Assembly (NCBI GenBank): GCA_013306675.1
Contig: JABLUY010000025.1
Span: 154,983 to 218,982 of the forward strand
From: Thraustochytrium sp. TN22
Lineage: Eukaryota; Sar; Bigyra; Thraustochytrida; Thraustochytriidae
Direction: 5' to 3'
Length of the DNA: 64,000 nucleotides
The notes under the pieces were generated by a model that saw nothing but the letters and a program-made list of their open reading frames with translations, made no database searches and was not told where the DNA came from. A program made the position numbers and the translations under genes. Below are positions 28,209 to 38,970 of the stretch, piece by piece. How positions within the stretch are numbered: the stretch's first letter is position 1; each line of letters starts with the position of its first letter.

Positions 28209-29138
28209 CTACAGCTTAGACTTGGCGCCATACACAGTCATACTTCCAGGCGCAAGGCCAAAGGGCAGGTGCTGACCAGCAAGGCCGCGCGTCTCGCCTT
28301 TGGCGACAGCCGCAGCGGCGCGGAACATGTTGCCAAAGACCGTGTCCTCGCGCTCGTAGTAGCGCGAGTTAAGAAAGGTGTCAAGCGGCACCCACTGGCA
28401 GAGCGCGATCTCCTCCTCCTGCGGCACGATGGGCTGCGACTCGTCCACGGCCTCGAGCACGCAAATGCAGTAGAGGTCGGTGCAGCCCTCCGTGGCCGGA
28501 CCGGCCTTGTGGTGCACCTCCTGGATGGCGACGAGCTCCTTGAAGCGCGTCTCCAGGCCGGTCTCCTCACGCACCTCGCGCACGACGGCGTCGCGCAGGT
28601 CCTCGTGCGGGTCGACGCGGCCGCCCGGCAGCTTCCAGAAATCGCGCAGGCGCGCGCTGGGGCCGGACTTCTCGCGGATGCACAGCACCTCGCCCTTGGA
28701 GTTGAGCACGAAGCCGGCCGCGCCCACCATGTGGCCCGGCCCGGCCGGCAGGCGGTCCTCCTGCGTCTCGCCGGCCAGCCAGGCCGACAGCATGACGAAG
28801 GTCGGCTCCGCGCGGTGGAACTTGAAGCCCGCGCGCACCGCGACGGGCACCAGCTCGCTGGCGCCGATGCCCACGCGCAGCCATACGCTCTTGCGCCCGT
28901 CCGCGCGCCAGACCTGCAGCGACTGCCACAGGTCGCGCTCGAAGTCGCGCGGGTCCACGGGCGCCGCCGCCGCCTCGCCGCCCGCCGCCGCGCCGCTCAG
29001 CGTGCACGGGTCCGTCACCTCCACGCCGTTGTACGAGTTCACCTTGTGCTGCAGCGCAGCCTTGCGCTTGGACCGCGCCATCCTCGCCTCGTCCGGTGGA
29101 TCGAGCTCTGCCGCGCCGAGTCCGTCATGGTCCGTCAT
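28209..29138 (-). CDS. Nudix hydrolase, NUDT6-like
   Basis: The Nudix box reads GGRVDPHEDLRDAVVREV followed by REETGL, matching G-x5-E-x7-R-E-x2-E-E-x-G, so the metal-binding catalytic helix is intact. The N-terminal half has the segment VPVAVRAGFKFHRAEP and a hydrophobic turn MVGAAGFVLNSKGEVL, as in human NUDT6 and plant NUDX2/8-type proteins, which hydrolyse nucleoside diphosphate derivatives; the substrate here is unknown. The frame is open to 29285, but that codon is GTG. In-frame ATGs are at 29136-29138 (310 residues) and 29079-29081 (291 residues; better GGATGG context). It faces the Kelch gene across a long divergent gap. Confidence 0.85.
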   Translation of the reverse strand: MTDHDGLGAAELDPPDEARMARSKRKAALQHKVNSYNGVEVTDPCTLSGAAAGGEAAAAPVDPRDFERDLWQSLQVWRADGRKSVWLRVGIGASELVPVAVRAGFKFHRAEPTFVMLSAWLAGETQEDRLPAGPGHMVGAAGFVLNSKGEVLCIREKSGPSARLRDFWKLPGGRVDPHEDLRDAVVREVREETGLETRFKELVAIQEVHHKAGPATEGCTDLYCICVLEAVDESQPIVPQEEEIALCQWVPLDTFLNSRYYEREDTVFGNMFRAAAAVAKGETRGLAGQHLPFGLAPGSMTVYGAKSKL

Positions 29139-30964
29139 TGCGCTCTTCAAGTTCAAGGCCGCGGCCTTCGTAATTCCGTCAGTCGCGGGTGACGTGTGCG
29201 CCTTCACGTGGGGACATCTCCAGGACACTGCATGCAGCGTTGGAGGACTCGGCCGCGGCTCCGGCCTCCCCGACTCGGACTCCACCGGTCCGGCAGGTTT
29301 GCAGTGAGTCTGAAAGTCTGAGCAATAATGTTACTGGAAGGCGCGCCTTCATTGCATGACGATCAGGCGGCAGGTGCAGTAGGGGACGCTCGCCGACACT
29401 TGATCCGCACTTGGTGCATACTAGTTCTGCCTCGCGAGGCTCGAGAAAATGACTGACGAAGCCTTGTGCCTTGCGCTCGATGAGCCGTGCGCGACCCTTT
29501 ACGATGAACAACCGCGTGGGCTGGCCGCTGGCGGGCTAGCGAACCCGCTGCAAATGCCGCTTGCGCCAGGCATCCTGGGCTGCTCACATGATCTAACAAA
29601 CAAACAAAAAGTCAGTCAAGTCAACCTTGACATCGACAACTCCACGCCAACTTCAAGTTGAACTCGGCGGCGTGTGCCACGCTGCCTCTGTGGCCGCACA
29701 CATTTGCTGTGCACACCTCCACCTAACTGTAAGTTCTTCGCGTCACTTGGTGGCTTGGTCCGAGTTGGTCGCCGGAGCGCCGACGCCGCAGTGGCTCATG
29801 ATTTCATCATCGATTCGATGTACCAGTGCCAAAGCAACCAGCAAGTAGCAGCAACCCCCGTTCTTCCTGCCCTGCCGCCGCCGTGCCGCGAACCGCTGGA
29901 GTTCAGACCGACAATCTGCCGCGCGCATCGGAAGGTCCTGCGCCGACCAGCAAACATTGCGCCTCCGCCTTGTTGGCCCCCGCGGCTAACATCACGACCA
30001 ATCACCCAAGCAACACCAACACCCATCCACGGTTCCGTTGCGAAAGCACTCAGTCGCGTGGGAGAGGAGGAGCTCGCAGCGAGTCTCGAGCGAGAACAGC
30101 CGCCCAAGGTGCGCTTGCGCTTTGTCTGCGCTTCGAACTTGTGATTGTCCCGCGCGCTCCCACGCACGTCCAGCCCCACCGATGTGCGCAACCCCAACCC
30201 CTTTTTTGCGTTGCGCCCACGATTGTTTAAGGCGGCTTGGCGCCGCGCCCCGTTCCCCCGGGGGGCGCCCTCTGTGACGCAGCATGGAGCCGCGCGCACC
30301 GCCTTACCGCGGCGCCTTCTTCCACTCGTCAAGTCCCGAGACCGCGCAGTGCGACCGCGCCAGCGGCTCGGCGGAGGCACGGAAACAGCCGCCGCCGCCA
30401 GCTGATCTCCGCGCGAGCGGGCTGCGCCGCGCGCGCGCGCCGCGGGCCTGGCCTGCCGCGCCTGCGGCTGCCTGCGCGGCGGGCCCGCCCTGGGCGCGAA
30501 GAGGCTCTGCCCGCAGCTCGCGGCGCCGCGCCGCCGAGGTTTTCGTACGCCGGACCTGGCGTTTTGAACAGCCACGGGCGGGGCAGGGGCGCCAGACCAA
30601 ACCCGCTCGGCCGCACGCGCGCGCGGCGACCTGCCTCGCGCGGGCGAGCGAGCGAGCGAGCGAGCGAGCGGGCGAGCGGGCGAGCGCACGCGAGCGAGCC
30701 GCCCCGGGGGCGCGCTGCAGCGCGCGCGCCGCCGCGGCCGCCGCAGTCGCGCGCTCTCGGCAGCGAGCCGGGCGCGGCGCCCGCGCGCACGCTCGCCCCC
30801 GCCCCCGGGCACGCCAGGCCGCCGCGCCTGCGCGCGCGCGCGCGTGCGCCGCCGCCCCGCGCGGGCCCTCGCGCGCGTCCGCTGCCCCCCCGCCCCGCGC
30901 GGGCGCGCGCGGCGCTTCGGCGCGCGCGGCGCGGCGCGGGGGGGCTGGACGGCCGACGCGGAGG
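29139..30964. other. Long divergent intergenic region, Nudix / Kelch protein
   Basis: This 1.8 kb region has a moderately GC part (29290-30240) and a very GC-rich part (30245-30960) next to the Kelch start. Short ORFs occur in several frames on both strands but none looks like protein. A GAGC tetranucleotide run lies at about 30642-30685. The Kelch frame is open back to an ATG at 30284, but those 227 residues are almost only Arg, Ala, Pro and Gly. Confidence 0.4.
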
Positions 30965-32848
30965 ATGAGCAGCAGCTGCTCGGCGCGCGCGCGGCGGCCG
31001 CTGCGGCGCGCGCGCGGGCGACGGCGGCGCGCGCGCGCGGGCGCGCGCGCGGCGGCGCTGGCGGCGGCGCTGGCGGTGCTGGCGGCGCTGGCAGCGCCGG
31101 CGCGCGGCGACGCCGGCTACGGGTACGAGCTGGTGGACAGCCGCGAGCTGCGCGGGCTCGAGAAGCGCATCGGCGCCGGCCTGGTGTATTGCGAGAATCT
31201 CAAGGCGCTGGCGCTCTTTGGGGGGTTTTACGGGCCGAACGAAGAGCGCAGCTTCGAGGCGAACATTTCGCTCGTGGACCTGGGCGCCATGGAGAACCTG
31301 GGCGACGTCGCGAGCAACCTGGACCCGAGCCAGGAACCGCCGCCACGAGCGGGGCATGTTCTGATGAAGCTCGAGGACCTGAACGAGATGGACCCGAACG
31401 CGTGCTGGGTGCTGCTGACCGGCGGCAACGGCATCGTGCGCTCGTCGAAGCGGCAGCTGCGCGATCAGGGCGCCAGCGTGGCGGATCCGCACCGCCGCGA
31501 GCTGCTTTACACTCGCCATGGCTCCTCGCGCGACAGCGGCCTGGTGCACGAAGAGGTCTTGGGAGACCTCTGGCTCGCGCGCCTCACTCGCGGCAGCAGC
31601 AGTGGCAGCGCCTCAGTGCAGTGGATCGAGGTCAATACCAAGGATATAAGTAGTGGCACGCGCCCGATGGAGCGTGTCGGCCATGCTGGTGTCGTGCGGT
31701 CTGTGACCGAGCCCGGAAGCCTGTACCAGCGCAAGCGACTGCGCGAGCTTCTCTTTCCCAACCTCCCGCTCGGCCGGGCCCCGCCGCCCGAAGCAGGCAT
31801 GCGCAGTGTCGAGCTCTCCCTCTTCGGCGGCGCACGCTACGACGAGACCGGCGTGCCCGTTGAGGCGTTGGACGACCTTGTCACCATCACGTTCGAGCTC
31901 CTCTTCACGTCCTTCGGCAAAGCTGACTCGGTCTATGCGACGGACCTGGTCTCCACGGACACCCTGGATCCGCCGAGCGGAAGTCAGGTGCCGGGGGCGC
32001 GATTCGCCATGGCCGCCTCGCCGCTTTACGAAGATACCGGCAGGGTCAGCGGCATGGTTGTGATGGGCGGGCGCAGCGCGGCGGACTTCACGGACAAGGC
32101 CGGATACCGCATCTTTTCCGACCTCTGGACTGTCGACTTTGCCTCCGGCATGTGGACGCTTGTGGAGCAGCGGCCAGCGCTGCGCCAGGCCATGGCCTGC
32201 AGCGCTCCGCTCTATGGCGGCTTCGTCACTGTCGGCGGCATATCTGAAGAGCGCTTTGGTAACGCGCCTGCCGACCTCTTCCGGTTCGGGCGCCGGGGCG
32301 CCACCTATGTTGAGGTCGCGCCGACGCAGGCCAAGAGGTGTGGCGGACCCGGCTCCAGCTCACATGTCTGCGGCTATGATCTCACGGGCGCCTCCGACTT
32401 TCGGATCCCTGGTTGGGCCTTTGCGTGCGCGGCCATCGCCCAGGACACGATCGTGATTCTCGGCGGCATGGGCGGCCCCGATCCGAGCAAGCAGGAGACT
32501 GTGTGGACCTTCCGCCTCGACCCTGCGCGCCTTGTTCCGAACGGAGACAATGACAGCAGCATGCGATGGAATCTCACCTCTGGATACGAACTCATCGGTC
32601 CCAGCGAGGCTTATGTCGGCGCTGGCCCGGCGGTCTGCATTGCGCTCGCACTCTTTGGGGTCGTAGCTGGCGTCTATGCGCTTTGGCGCCGTCGGCGCCG
32701 GACTCGCGGCGCGGGCTCGATGCAGCGCGCCAGCGGCCCTACCTCTCCGCCCGCTGCGGGCTCGGCTGGGCACGAGCCAAGCTTTCGCTTCCCGTCAGCA
32801 TCGCCCATCCCGTTCGCCACGCGCCACGAGGTCACACAAGAGCCTTAG
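30965..32848 (+). CDS. Kelch-type beta-propeller, predicted single-pass membrane protein
   Basis: A 627-residue protein. It starts with an Arg-rich n-region and a Leu/Ala hydrophobic core ending APARGDAG, a probable signal peptide. The body has propeller-blade features typical of Kelch repeats: paired glycines after hydrophobic strands with downstream Tyr/Trp (ALALFGGFYG, WVLLTGGNG, LSLFGGARYDE, GMVVMGGRSA, GGFVTVGGISEE, IVILGGMGG). Near the C-terminus AVCIALALFGVVAGVYALW (about residues 553-573) is a membrane segment followed by RRRRR and a short Ser/Pro tail in the cytosol. Function is unknown; an adhesion or receptor role is inference. The ATG at 30965 (GAGGATGAG) is chosen because the upstream in-frame sequence is low complexity. 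It converges on RPC8. Confidence 0.75.
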   Translation: MSSSCSARARRPLRRARGRRRRARAGARAAALAAALAVLAALAAPARGDAGYGYELVDSRELRGLEKRIGAGLVYCENLKALALFGGFYGPNEERSFEANISLVDLGAMENLGDVASNLDPSQEPPPRAGHVLMKLEDLNEMDPNACWVLLTGGNGIVRSSKRQLRDQGASVADPHRRELLYTRHGSSRDSGLVHEEVLGDLWLARLTRGSSSGSASVQWIEVNTKDISSGTRPMERVGHAGVVRSVTEPGSLYQRKRLRELLFPNLPLGRAPPPEAGMRSVELSLFGGARYDETGVPVEALDDLVTITFELLFTSFGKADSVYATDLVSTDTLDPPSGSQVPGARFAMAASPLYEDTGRVSGMVVMGGRSAADFTDKAGYRIFSDLWTVDFASGMWTLVEQRPALRQAMACSAPLYGGFVTVGGISEERFGNAPADLFRFGRRGATYVEVAPTQAKRCGGPGSSSHVCGYDLTGASDFRIPGWAFACAAIAQDTIVILGGMGGPDPSKQETVWTFRLDPARLVPNGDNDSSMRWNLTSGYELIGPSEAYVGAGPAVCIALALFGVVAGVYALWRRRRRTRGAGSMQRASGPTSPPAAGSAGHEPSFRFPSASPIPFATRHEVTQEP

Positions 32849-32862
32849 CCACCCCAGTGTCT

Positions 32863-32950
32863 GTGGACGGCCTCTTTGTCTGAATGCGGACGTTGATGTG
32901 GACGCCGTGGACGGCCGCTTTGTCTGAATGCGGACGTTGATGTGGACGCC
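32863..32950. repeat. 44-bp tandem duplication in 3' UTR of Kelch gene
   Basis: Two copies of a 44-bp unit starting GTGGACGGCC (32863-32906 and 32907-32950) differ at one base (T/G). A shortened echo (CTGTCTGAACG) follows twice around 32951-32985. Confidence 0.85.
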
Positions 32951-33280
32951 CTGTCTGAACGACGCCCCCCTGTCTGAACGTGAATGTACTCTCCTTCTCC
33001 CCCCCCCTCTCGCCCCTTCTTTTGTTCGGGGGGAAGAACCAGTAAAACTTGCCAGGAACGGATCGACGAGAACAATACAAATCAACGGAATGTCAACGGA
33101 ATCTTTGCACAATACACGTTTCGGTCATTTATGAATGAATGCAGTTCCCCTATCATCATCAATCGCAGAGCGGCAGAGAGAGGCGCGGCGAGGTCGTAAA
33201 GAGGCCAAAAGAGCCCTCGAGCGAAGACTCATCCACCCCTGGCCGCACGCGCGCAGTCGCCTGCCTGTCAAGGGAGGAAA

Positions 33281-34230
33281 CTACGCTGCCTCCTCATCGC
33301 CTTCTTCCGCCAGCGCCTCGTCACTGCTCCACCACGCGCACGCGCCGGTGCCCTCGACGCTCGCGCTCGCAGAAATGACCATGGGACCTTTCGAGGTGGA
33401 GGCCGGCAGAAAGGTGCTCTCCTCTAGCGCAGACATGATGGAGGATGACCGCTGCCGGCCCGGCTGCGACGCCTGGGGCAGCTGCGTGGACGCCAGGTCC
33501 GAGCTGGGCTGCCCGCCCGTCAGAGACACGCTCTGAAGACGCTCGCGGCTCGACAACAAGCGCTCGCTGGACTCATCCACATGCGTCGGCCGGAAGCGCA
33601 CAGCCTCCACCTTGACGCGAATACGGCTGCCCGCCATCAGGTAGAAGCCGGCGCCCTCGCCGGCGCCCTCGCCGGACGCGCCGCCTTCTTCGGTTTGGCC
33701 GCCCTCCTCGCCCTCCTCGTCACTAAACTTCCACTCCCAGATGCGCTCCTGCGGGATCCAGACCGACGGGACAGGCTACGCCGCGCTCAACAGCAGAAAG
33801 CAAACCGTACGTTAGTCACACCATTTGTGGCGGCCATTCGACACCGTCTCCTTGCGGGTTTGCTTCGTTTTGCTCGCTCGAAACGTACCAGGTGCTGCGG
33901 CTCCACGAAGACGTCATTGAACCAGCCCAGATTCACCTTGAGGAAGCTCTGCGTGCAGAGCTCCACGACGCCCTCCAGGACCTCGCCCTTGTGCGGGCGA
34001 AAGACCACCATGAGGAAAACCACGTCCGTGTGGCAGCCGCCATCACCGGGAAAGATGTACGGGTCGCCGATCGACACGAACTCCTTCACACACACGCACA
34101 GCCCCACGTTTGGCACCACCTTGTTGGCATACTTGGCGTCCACGAGCTTGGTCAGCACCGCCAGCTTCTCGCGCCCGAACTGCGACGGGTCCACGCGCAG
34201 CGTGTCGCGCAGCTCGTGCGCCACGAACAT
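33281..34230 (-). CDS. POLR3H: RNA polymerase III subunit RPC8/RPC25 (POLR3H), two exons
   Basis: Exon 1 (34230-33889, 114 codons) encodes the Rpb7-like N-terminal domain: MFVAHELRDTLRV, ANKVVPNVGLCVCVKEF, GDPYIFPGDGGCHTDVVF and LGWFNDVFVEPQHL, collinear with human POLR3H. The ORF then turns nonsense. A 140-base intron runs from GTACGT (33888) to CCCGCAG (33749). Exon 2 (33748-33281) reads ERIWEWKFSDEEGEE and then IRVKVEAVRFRP, matching the S1/OB-fold part where human has QVWVWEYE and IRFRVVDESF. The phase is 0 and both exons stay in frame, giving about 269 residues. The C-terminal 85 residues are an extra Ser-rich tail. RPC8 forms the stalk of Pol III with RPC9 and helps initiation at tRNA and 5S genes. 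Confidence 0.88.
33749..33888 (-). other. Spliceosomal intron of RPC8 gene (140 bases)
   Basis: On the minus strand the intron opens with GTACGT and closes with CCCGCAG. Removing it joins two conserved halves of RPC8 in frame. Confidence 0.8.
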
Positions 34231-35226
34231 GCTGGGCTACACGAAGGGGCGCGGACGGCGCAGGCGCGCGTCTCCACGTCGCCGTCGGCGCTGTCGGCGC
34301 CCCCGCCGCTGCTGCCGCTGCTGCAGCGAGACTGCGCGCCCGCTGCACGGACGGCCACGAGCTGAGCGGCCACCCCGGCCGCCCTGCCCTGCCCTGCCCT
34401 GCCCTGCCCTGCCCTCGCCGCGCGCCGCGAGCGGCGGCCTGGCACTCGGCCGCGCGCTTCCCTGCCCGCGCCCGCGCCGCCGCGCCGCCGCCGCGCAGCG
34501 CCGCGCCGCGCCGCGCAGCGCAGCGAATGATGTTTGACTTGGCGCCCGAGCCTCTCATCATCATCAGAGCGGCGACCACCGGCGCCACGGTACTGCTCCC
34601 TGGGACCAACCGTGACGAGCCTCCCTGTGGCCTCGTCGAGCAAGCGAGTTGCGATCATGGCGATGCCAAGGTGGTGGTACCCGCGTACTGCAGTGTAATG
34701 CAGTGCTGCTCTGCTCTGCTCTGCTCTGCTGAGTCAGCTCTGCTGAGTCTGCGGGACTGTCCAGCTTTCTCGAGCTCTTCGTCCGCGGTGCTTGAGCTCG
34801 GCTCTGCTCTGCTCTTATGCTCTGCTCGAGTCCTCTTCGCACGGCTTGCTGCGCAGGTTCTCCGCCTCGAGCTTTTCTCGCGCCATCGCCAGCTAAACTC
34901 AAGGGCGAAGGCGAACCATCGGCAGGCTTGCCTCTTGCGTCAGCGGTGCAGTTCGAGCCGAGCTGCAGCGCCGGAGCTTCTCCGGCTGGCGCGACTCGGA
35001 CCTACACGCTCTGCAAACCACAGCCCGCACGCCGTGCCGCCCGGGCCCGGCGAGCCCAGCCTGCGCCTGAGCCAGAGCCGCGCCGCGCGCGCCGCCTGGT
35101 CCGCCACCGCGGCGGGGCGGATTAAGATTTGCCCGCCTGGGGCGGGGCGAGCGGGGAAGAGGCGCGCGGCCAGGCCAGATCGCGGCGGCGCCAGCAGAAC
35201 CCTTTCCCTTTGCGCGCGCGGGCAGC
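34231..35226. other. Divergent intergenic region, RPC8 / hotdog gene, with microsatellites
   Basis: This region of about 1 kb has two pentanucleotide arrays: CCCTG repeated about seven times (34383-34420) and CTCTG repeated about five times (34708-34735). The middle part resembles neither gene. No supported ORF. Confidence 0.45.
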
Positions 35227-36291
35227 ATGGCGGCGCTGGAGGCGCGGCTGGCGGCGTGGGCCGCGGGCGACGCCGCGCGGCGCGAGGTGGCCGTGGGCGC
35301 GCGGCCGGCGAACTCGTACCTGTGGGCGACGCCGCGCGTGCAGGTGGCGCGGCGCTGGGTGCTCGACGAGCGAAGAGGGCGCCTGCTGGGCGCGGTGGTC
35401 TTCCCGCTGACGGCGCAGGGCGGGCCGAGCGCAGCGCACGGCGGCGCGTGCGCGACGGTGTGCGACGCGGCGGCGCAGCTCGTGCGAGAGGCAATGGGCG
35501 AGCCGCCGCAGACGCGCCGAGGGATGCAGGCCAGGTACAAGCGGCTGACGCCGACCTCGCATGAGCTGCTCGTGGTGGCCTCGCGCGACGCGGCCCGCAT
35601 CGTGGCGGCGCCGACGAGCGACCAGGGCTTTGACGACCTTGACGACGCGCGCGTTTTCATGGAGGCGAGCTTCACGCTCGAGCGAGCCTCAGTCGACCTC
35701 GACCTCGGGCCACTTCCCAGCGTCAAGCCAGCGCTGCCGCCCGTGTGGCCTGCCCACGACATCGTGGAGGCCGCCAAGACGCACGCCACGCGCGAGGGTG
35801 ACTTTGAAGAGATTGACATGATCCCGCGCAGGGGCGAGCACGACAAGTTCGAGTTTGAGAGCTTCGAGCCGACGCTTGGCCCAAAGGTGCTCGTGCGCTG
35901 CTGGCGCAGCAAAGACAACGCGCGCTCCCGCGCGCTCCTGCTCTTCGGCGAGCACTGTGGGCCGGATTCCTTCAGCAGCGTGGAGCGCATCAACGCCAGC
36001 GCCGTGTACACGGCGCTGGACCAGCTCGCCGGCCGCGCCGCGCGCAACTGCGTCAACGACGCGCGGGTGGTCACGGCGGACATGCAGATCGAGGTACTCC
36101 GGGTGGACGCCGCCACGCTGCCGGCGCTCTGTGTCGCGGAAACGGTGGCCAAAGCGACGCTACGCCCCAACAAGAAGCAGCACGTCGTCCTGGTGGACTT
36201 GCAGCTCTTCTCGTGGCCCGAGCGGGTGGAGCTCATCCGCGGCCGCGCACGGTTCGTAGAGACGAGCTGGGACCACTCGCCAAAGATGTGA
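35227..36291 (+). CDS. Probable double-hotdog thioesterase-like protein
   Basis: A 354-residue protein from ATG 35227 (GCAGCATGG). The first half contains HGGACATVCDAAAQLVREAM, which resembles the H-G-G-x3-x3-D helix of PaaI/THEM4-type hotdog thioesterases. A second block (about residues 215-340) contains GPDSFSSVERINASAVYTAL and ends with strands like those of a second hotdog domain. Such proteins hydrolyse acyl-CoA thioesters, but the specific catalytic residues cannot be placed with certainty. No signal or membrane segment is evident. It ends only 49 bases from the stop of the convergent ABC1 kinase gene, so the two 3' UTRs must overlap. Confidence 0.5.
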   Translation: MAALEARLAAWAAGDAARREVAVGARPANSYLWATPRVQVARRWVLDERRGRLLGAVVFPLTAQGGPSAAHGGACATVCDAAAQLVREAMGEPPQTRRGMQARYKRLTPTSHELLVVASRDAARIVAAPTSDQGFDDLDDARVFMEASFTLERASVDLDLGPLPSVKPALPPVWPAHDIVEAAKTHATREGDFEEIDMIPRRGEHDKFEFESFEPTLGPKVLVRCWRSKDNARSRALLLFGEHCGPDSFSSVERINASAVYTALDQLAGRAARNCVNDARVVTADMQIEVLRVDAATLPALCVAETVAKATLRPNKKQHVVLVDLQLFSWPERVELIRGRARFVETSWDHSPKM

Positions 36292-36340
36292 CCATGTGCC
36301 AAAGAGTCATTCTCTTCAACTTGGTTTTTCTCCCTTCGAA

Positions 36341-38014
36341 TTAGACCTGCTCGGCCTCTGCAAGCGCGCGCTCCGCAAGCGGGCGCCAGAGCTGGGCCAT
36401 GTTGACCTCGAGACCAAAGGCGTTGCTAATGCCGCGCAAAAGGACAGACACGCGGCCCGGCATGATGAGGTCGCCGTCAATAGACACGACCGGGTCCTCG
36501 GCCTCGGCCCAGTCCATGAACTCAGCGAGATTCAGACCACCAAGCACCTCGGCGTCGCAGGTGTCGTGCCAAAACTTGGTGAGGCGGAACTGCACGTCCG
36601 CGTTGCCGTACTTGGAGACCTGGCCCAGGCCGCGCAAGTGCTGCAGAAGCTTCTCTTTCTTGCGATCGTTGAGAAGGATGATGATCTTGGCGTAGTCCAG
36701 ACGCTTCTCCCGTGTGAGACGCTTGCACTGCCCGAGGTCGATAAGGCCCAGGCGACCGTCCTCGAGCAGGAGAATGTTGCCCGGGTGCGGGTCGCAGTTG
36801 AAGACACCATCGATGAGGATTTCGTGACCGTGCACGCGCGCGACCAGCTTAAGAGCCTGCGCCAGATTGATGAGGCGGATCGGGCGCTCGTACTCGAGCT
36901 GGCCCAGCGCTAGGCCCAGCGTCCAGTTGTACACCAGGCGGCCCGCGTTGGCGAGACGCCGGTGAACGTCCAAGGCGCGCTGGTAGTGGCGGGTGGCGCG
37001 TGCCTCGTCGTCGATCTGGTGCAGCTCGCCGCGCTCGATCCGCGCACGCTGCTCTGCCTCGAGGTCCTCCACGGAGCGGCCCTGGTGCTCCGCCACCTCG
37101 CGCATCGTGCGGCGCAGGCCCTTGATGAGCGGCTCGCCGCGCAAAAAGTCCATCACCAGCACCTCGCGCGAGCTGAGCTCCAGGTAGGGCCGCGGGATGA
37201 CGACCTCGTCGCCGAAGACAGGGCTGATGTTGCGGTGCACGTCCTGGAGGTTCTTGGCCTCGCCCAGGTAGTCGAACTCGGTTTCGAACTGCGCTTCAAT
37301 CTCCTCCAGGGCCGGCACGTGCTGCGGCAGCGCAAAGGCGCAAAAGTCCTTCACCGTCTTGATGTCCGCGCGGAACTGGTGCTCCGCCTTGGGGCTCTGC
37401 ACCTTGACGGCCACCTCCTGACCCGTGGCGCGCAGCCGCGCGCGGTGCACCTGGCCAATGGACGCGCTGCCCACCGGCACGGAGTCGAACTCCGAGAAGA
37501 CCTCCTCCAGCGGCCGCCCCAGGCTCTCGCTCACCATGCGCTCCGCCTCGCCCGGCGCAAGCGTCACCGGCGCCTTGTCCTGCATATCGATGCACCACGA
37601 CATGTACTGCTCCGGGAAAAAGTCCGACGGGGCGATGGACATGATTTGGCTCAGCTTCAGCATGAAGCCCTTGAGCTCCACCACCGCGTCGCGTACCTGG
37701 GGCGCGAACTCGTCGTGCAGCTCGTTGAACGCGCGGCTCTGCTCGGCCTCGGGCCAGTCGCGGACGCACCACTGCGTCCACTTGTACGCCGCAAACTTGG
37801 GCAGCACCACGCGCCAGAACGTCAGCGCGCGCGCCGTGCCCTCATCCGTCTGCGCGCGGTACGCCACGGCGCCCGCGCCCGCCACGCCCAGGCCCAGGCC
37901 CGCGCGTGCCACGAGGCCCGCCCAGCTGCGCTTTTTGGTGTGCGCGGCCGCCGCCGACGACAGCGTCCGCCGCGCCGCGGGCGCCGCGCCTCGCGCCGCG
38001 CGCTGCGCGAGCAT
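36341..38014 (-). CDS. ABC1/ADCK (UbiB-family) atypical kinase, mitochondrial
   Basis: A 557-residue protein of the ABC1/COQ8/ADCK family. The N-terminus MLAQRAARGAAPAARRTLSS is a mitochondrial presequence, followed by a hydrophobic helix (AGLGLGVAGAGAVAY). The family KxGQ-type motif reads KLSQIMS, followed by SIGQVHRA (the A-rich-loop equivalent), the lysine VAVKVQSP, and the catalytic end CDPHPGNILL with LIDLGQ for DFG. It looks most like the ADCK1/ADCK5 side of the family. Members support coenzyme Q and lipid homeostasis in mitochondria and plastids. The frame is open upstream to 38407, but the ATG at 38012-38014 starts the presequence. It is divergent from PSMB3. Confidence 0.88.
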   Translation of the reverse strand: MLAQRAARGAAPAARRTLSSAAAAHTKKRSWAGLVARAGLGLGVAGAGAVAYRAQTDEGTARALTFWRVVLPKFAAYKWTQWCVRDWPEAEQSRAFNELHDEFAPQVRDAVVELKGFMLKLSQIMSIAPSDFFPEQYMSWCIDMQDKAPVTLAPGEAERMVSESLGRPLEEVFSEFDSVPVGSASIGQVHRARLRATGQEVAVKVQSPKAEHQFRADIKTVKDFCAFALPQHVPALEEIEAQFETEFDYLGEAKNLQDVHRNISPVFGDEVVIPRPYLELSSREVLVMDFLRGEPLIKGLRRTMREVAEHQGRSVEDLEAEQRARIERGELHQIDDEARATRHYQRALDVHRRLANAGRLVYNWTLGLALGQLEYERPIRLINLAQALKLVARVHGHEILIDGVFNCDPHPGNILLLEDGRLGLIDLGQCKRLTREKRLDYAKIIILLNDRKKEKLLQHLRGLGQVSKYGNADVQFRLTKFWHDTCDAEVLGGLNLAEFMDWAEAEDPVVSIDGDLIMPGRVSVLLRGISNAFGLEVNMAQLWRPLAERALAEAEQV

Positions 38015-38874
38015 CCTCCCCCCCTCCGCAGAGCCCCGCCGCCGCTCGGCCTGCGTCGCGTCGCGTCGCCTCGCGTCGCGTGCGTTGCGGCTTTGCAGCG
38101 CGAGCCGCGAGCGAGACTCGCTCTTGCAGGTCACCACGCACGTGCAAGGCTTGCAAGCCGCGTCCAAGAAGGACCAACCACCACGAACCTGCTCACTGCA
38201 GCGTCCGAGGAGAACCTGGAGAGCGGCAGCAGCCAGTCGAGTCCGAGCCACAGCTCGGCAAGCTGGGAGCCGCGGGCCGCAGCGGCCCGTGGTGATGTCT
38301 CGCGTGCAGCAAGCGAGAATGCGATGGGTACCCGGAGGGGAGACGAGCGAGGCAAGGCAAGGCAAGGCAAGGCAAACATCCACTGCACCTTGAAGAGACA
38401 GAGACAAGAGCCCGTCTCAGCCACCAGCAGCCGCCAGCAGGCAGCCAGGTTCTCCTGCATTCTCCGCATCGACGAAGACACGATCAAGATCCAGCTCCAG
38501 GCCATGCAAGTGCCAGAACCTGCCGCGGGCACCGCCTTCGCGCTCGCCGGCCTTTCTCCCGCGCTCCTCTCCGCGGCCTCGCAGCTCGTCTGCCCTCCAG
38601 CTCGCCGCAGCTGAGCTAGTAGCTCCTGAGCTCGCCGGGCGCGCTCAGCCTGAGCCGGTCCCCGCGTTGCGCCGCGTTGCGCGGCTTGCGCCGCGTTGCG
38701 TCCGCGTTGCCCCGCGTTCCCCGTTCCCGCGTTCCCGCGCACACGGGGTCCGCAGCGGCGAACCCGAGCGAAGGCGGCTTCTTTCTTTCTTTCTTTGCCT
38801 CTCTCTGCTTCTTCGTCCTGTTGGCCGTCAACGGCGGCGCGGCGCGGGCAGACTGCATTGCGCGCGGCACCTGC

Positions 38875-38908
<34 letters not shown>

Positions 38909-38970
38909 AGGGGCTCGCGCGCGGCGTCTCTAGCTCTGCTCTGGCCGCGGCGCCTCGGGCGAAGGCCACC
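38015..38970. other. Divergent intergenic region, ABC1 kinase / PSMB3
   Basis: This region of about 950 bases contains an AGGCA pentanucleotide array (about 38349-38375), repeats of CGTTGC around 38665-38715, a TTTC run near 38783 and a GGC run near 38877-38905. No supported ORF; it must contain the PSMB3 5' UTR. Confidence 0.4.
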
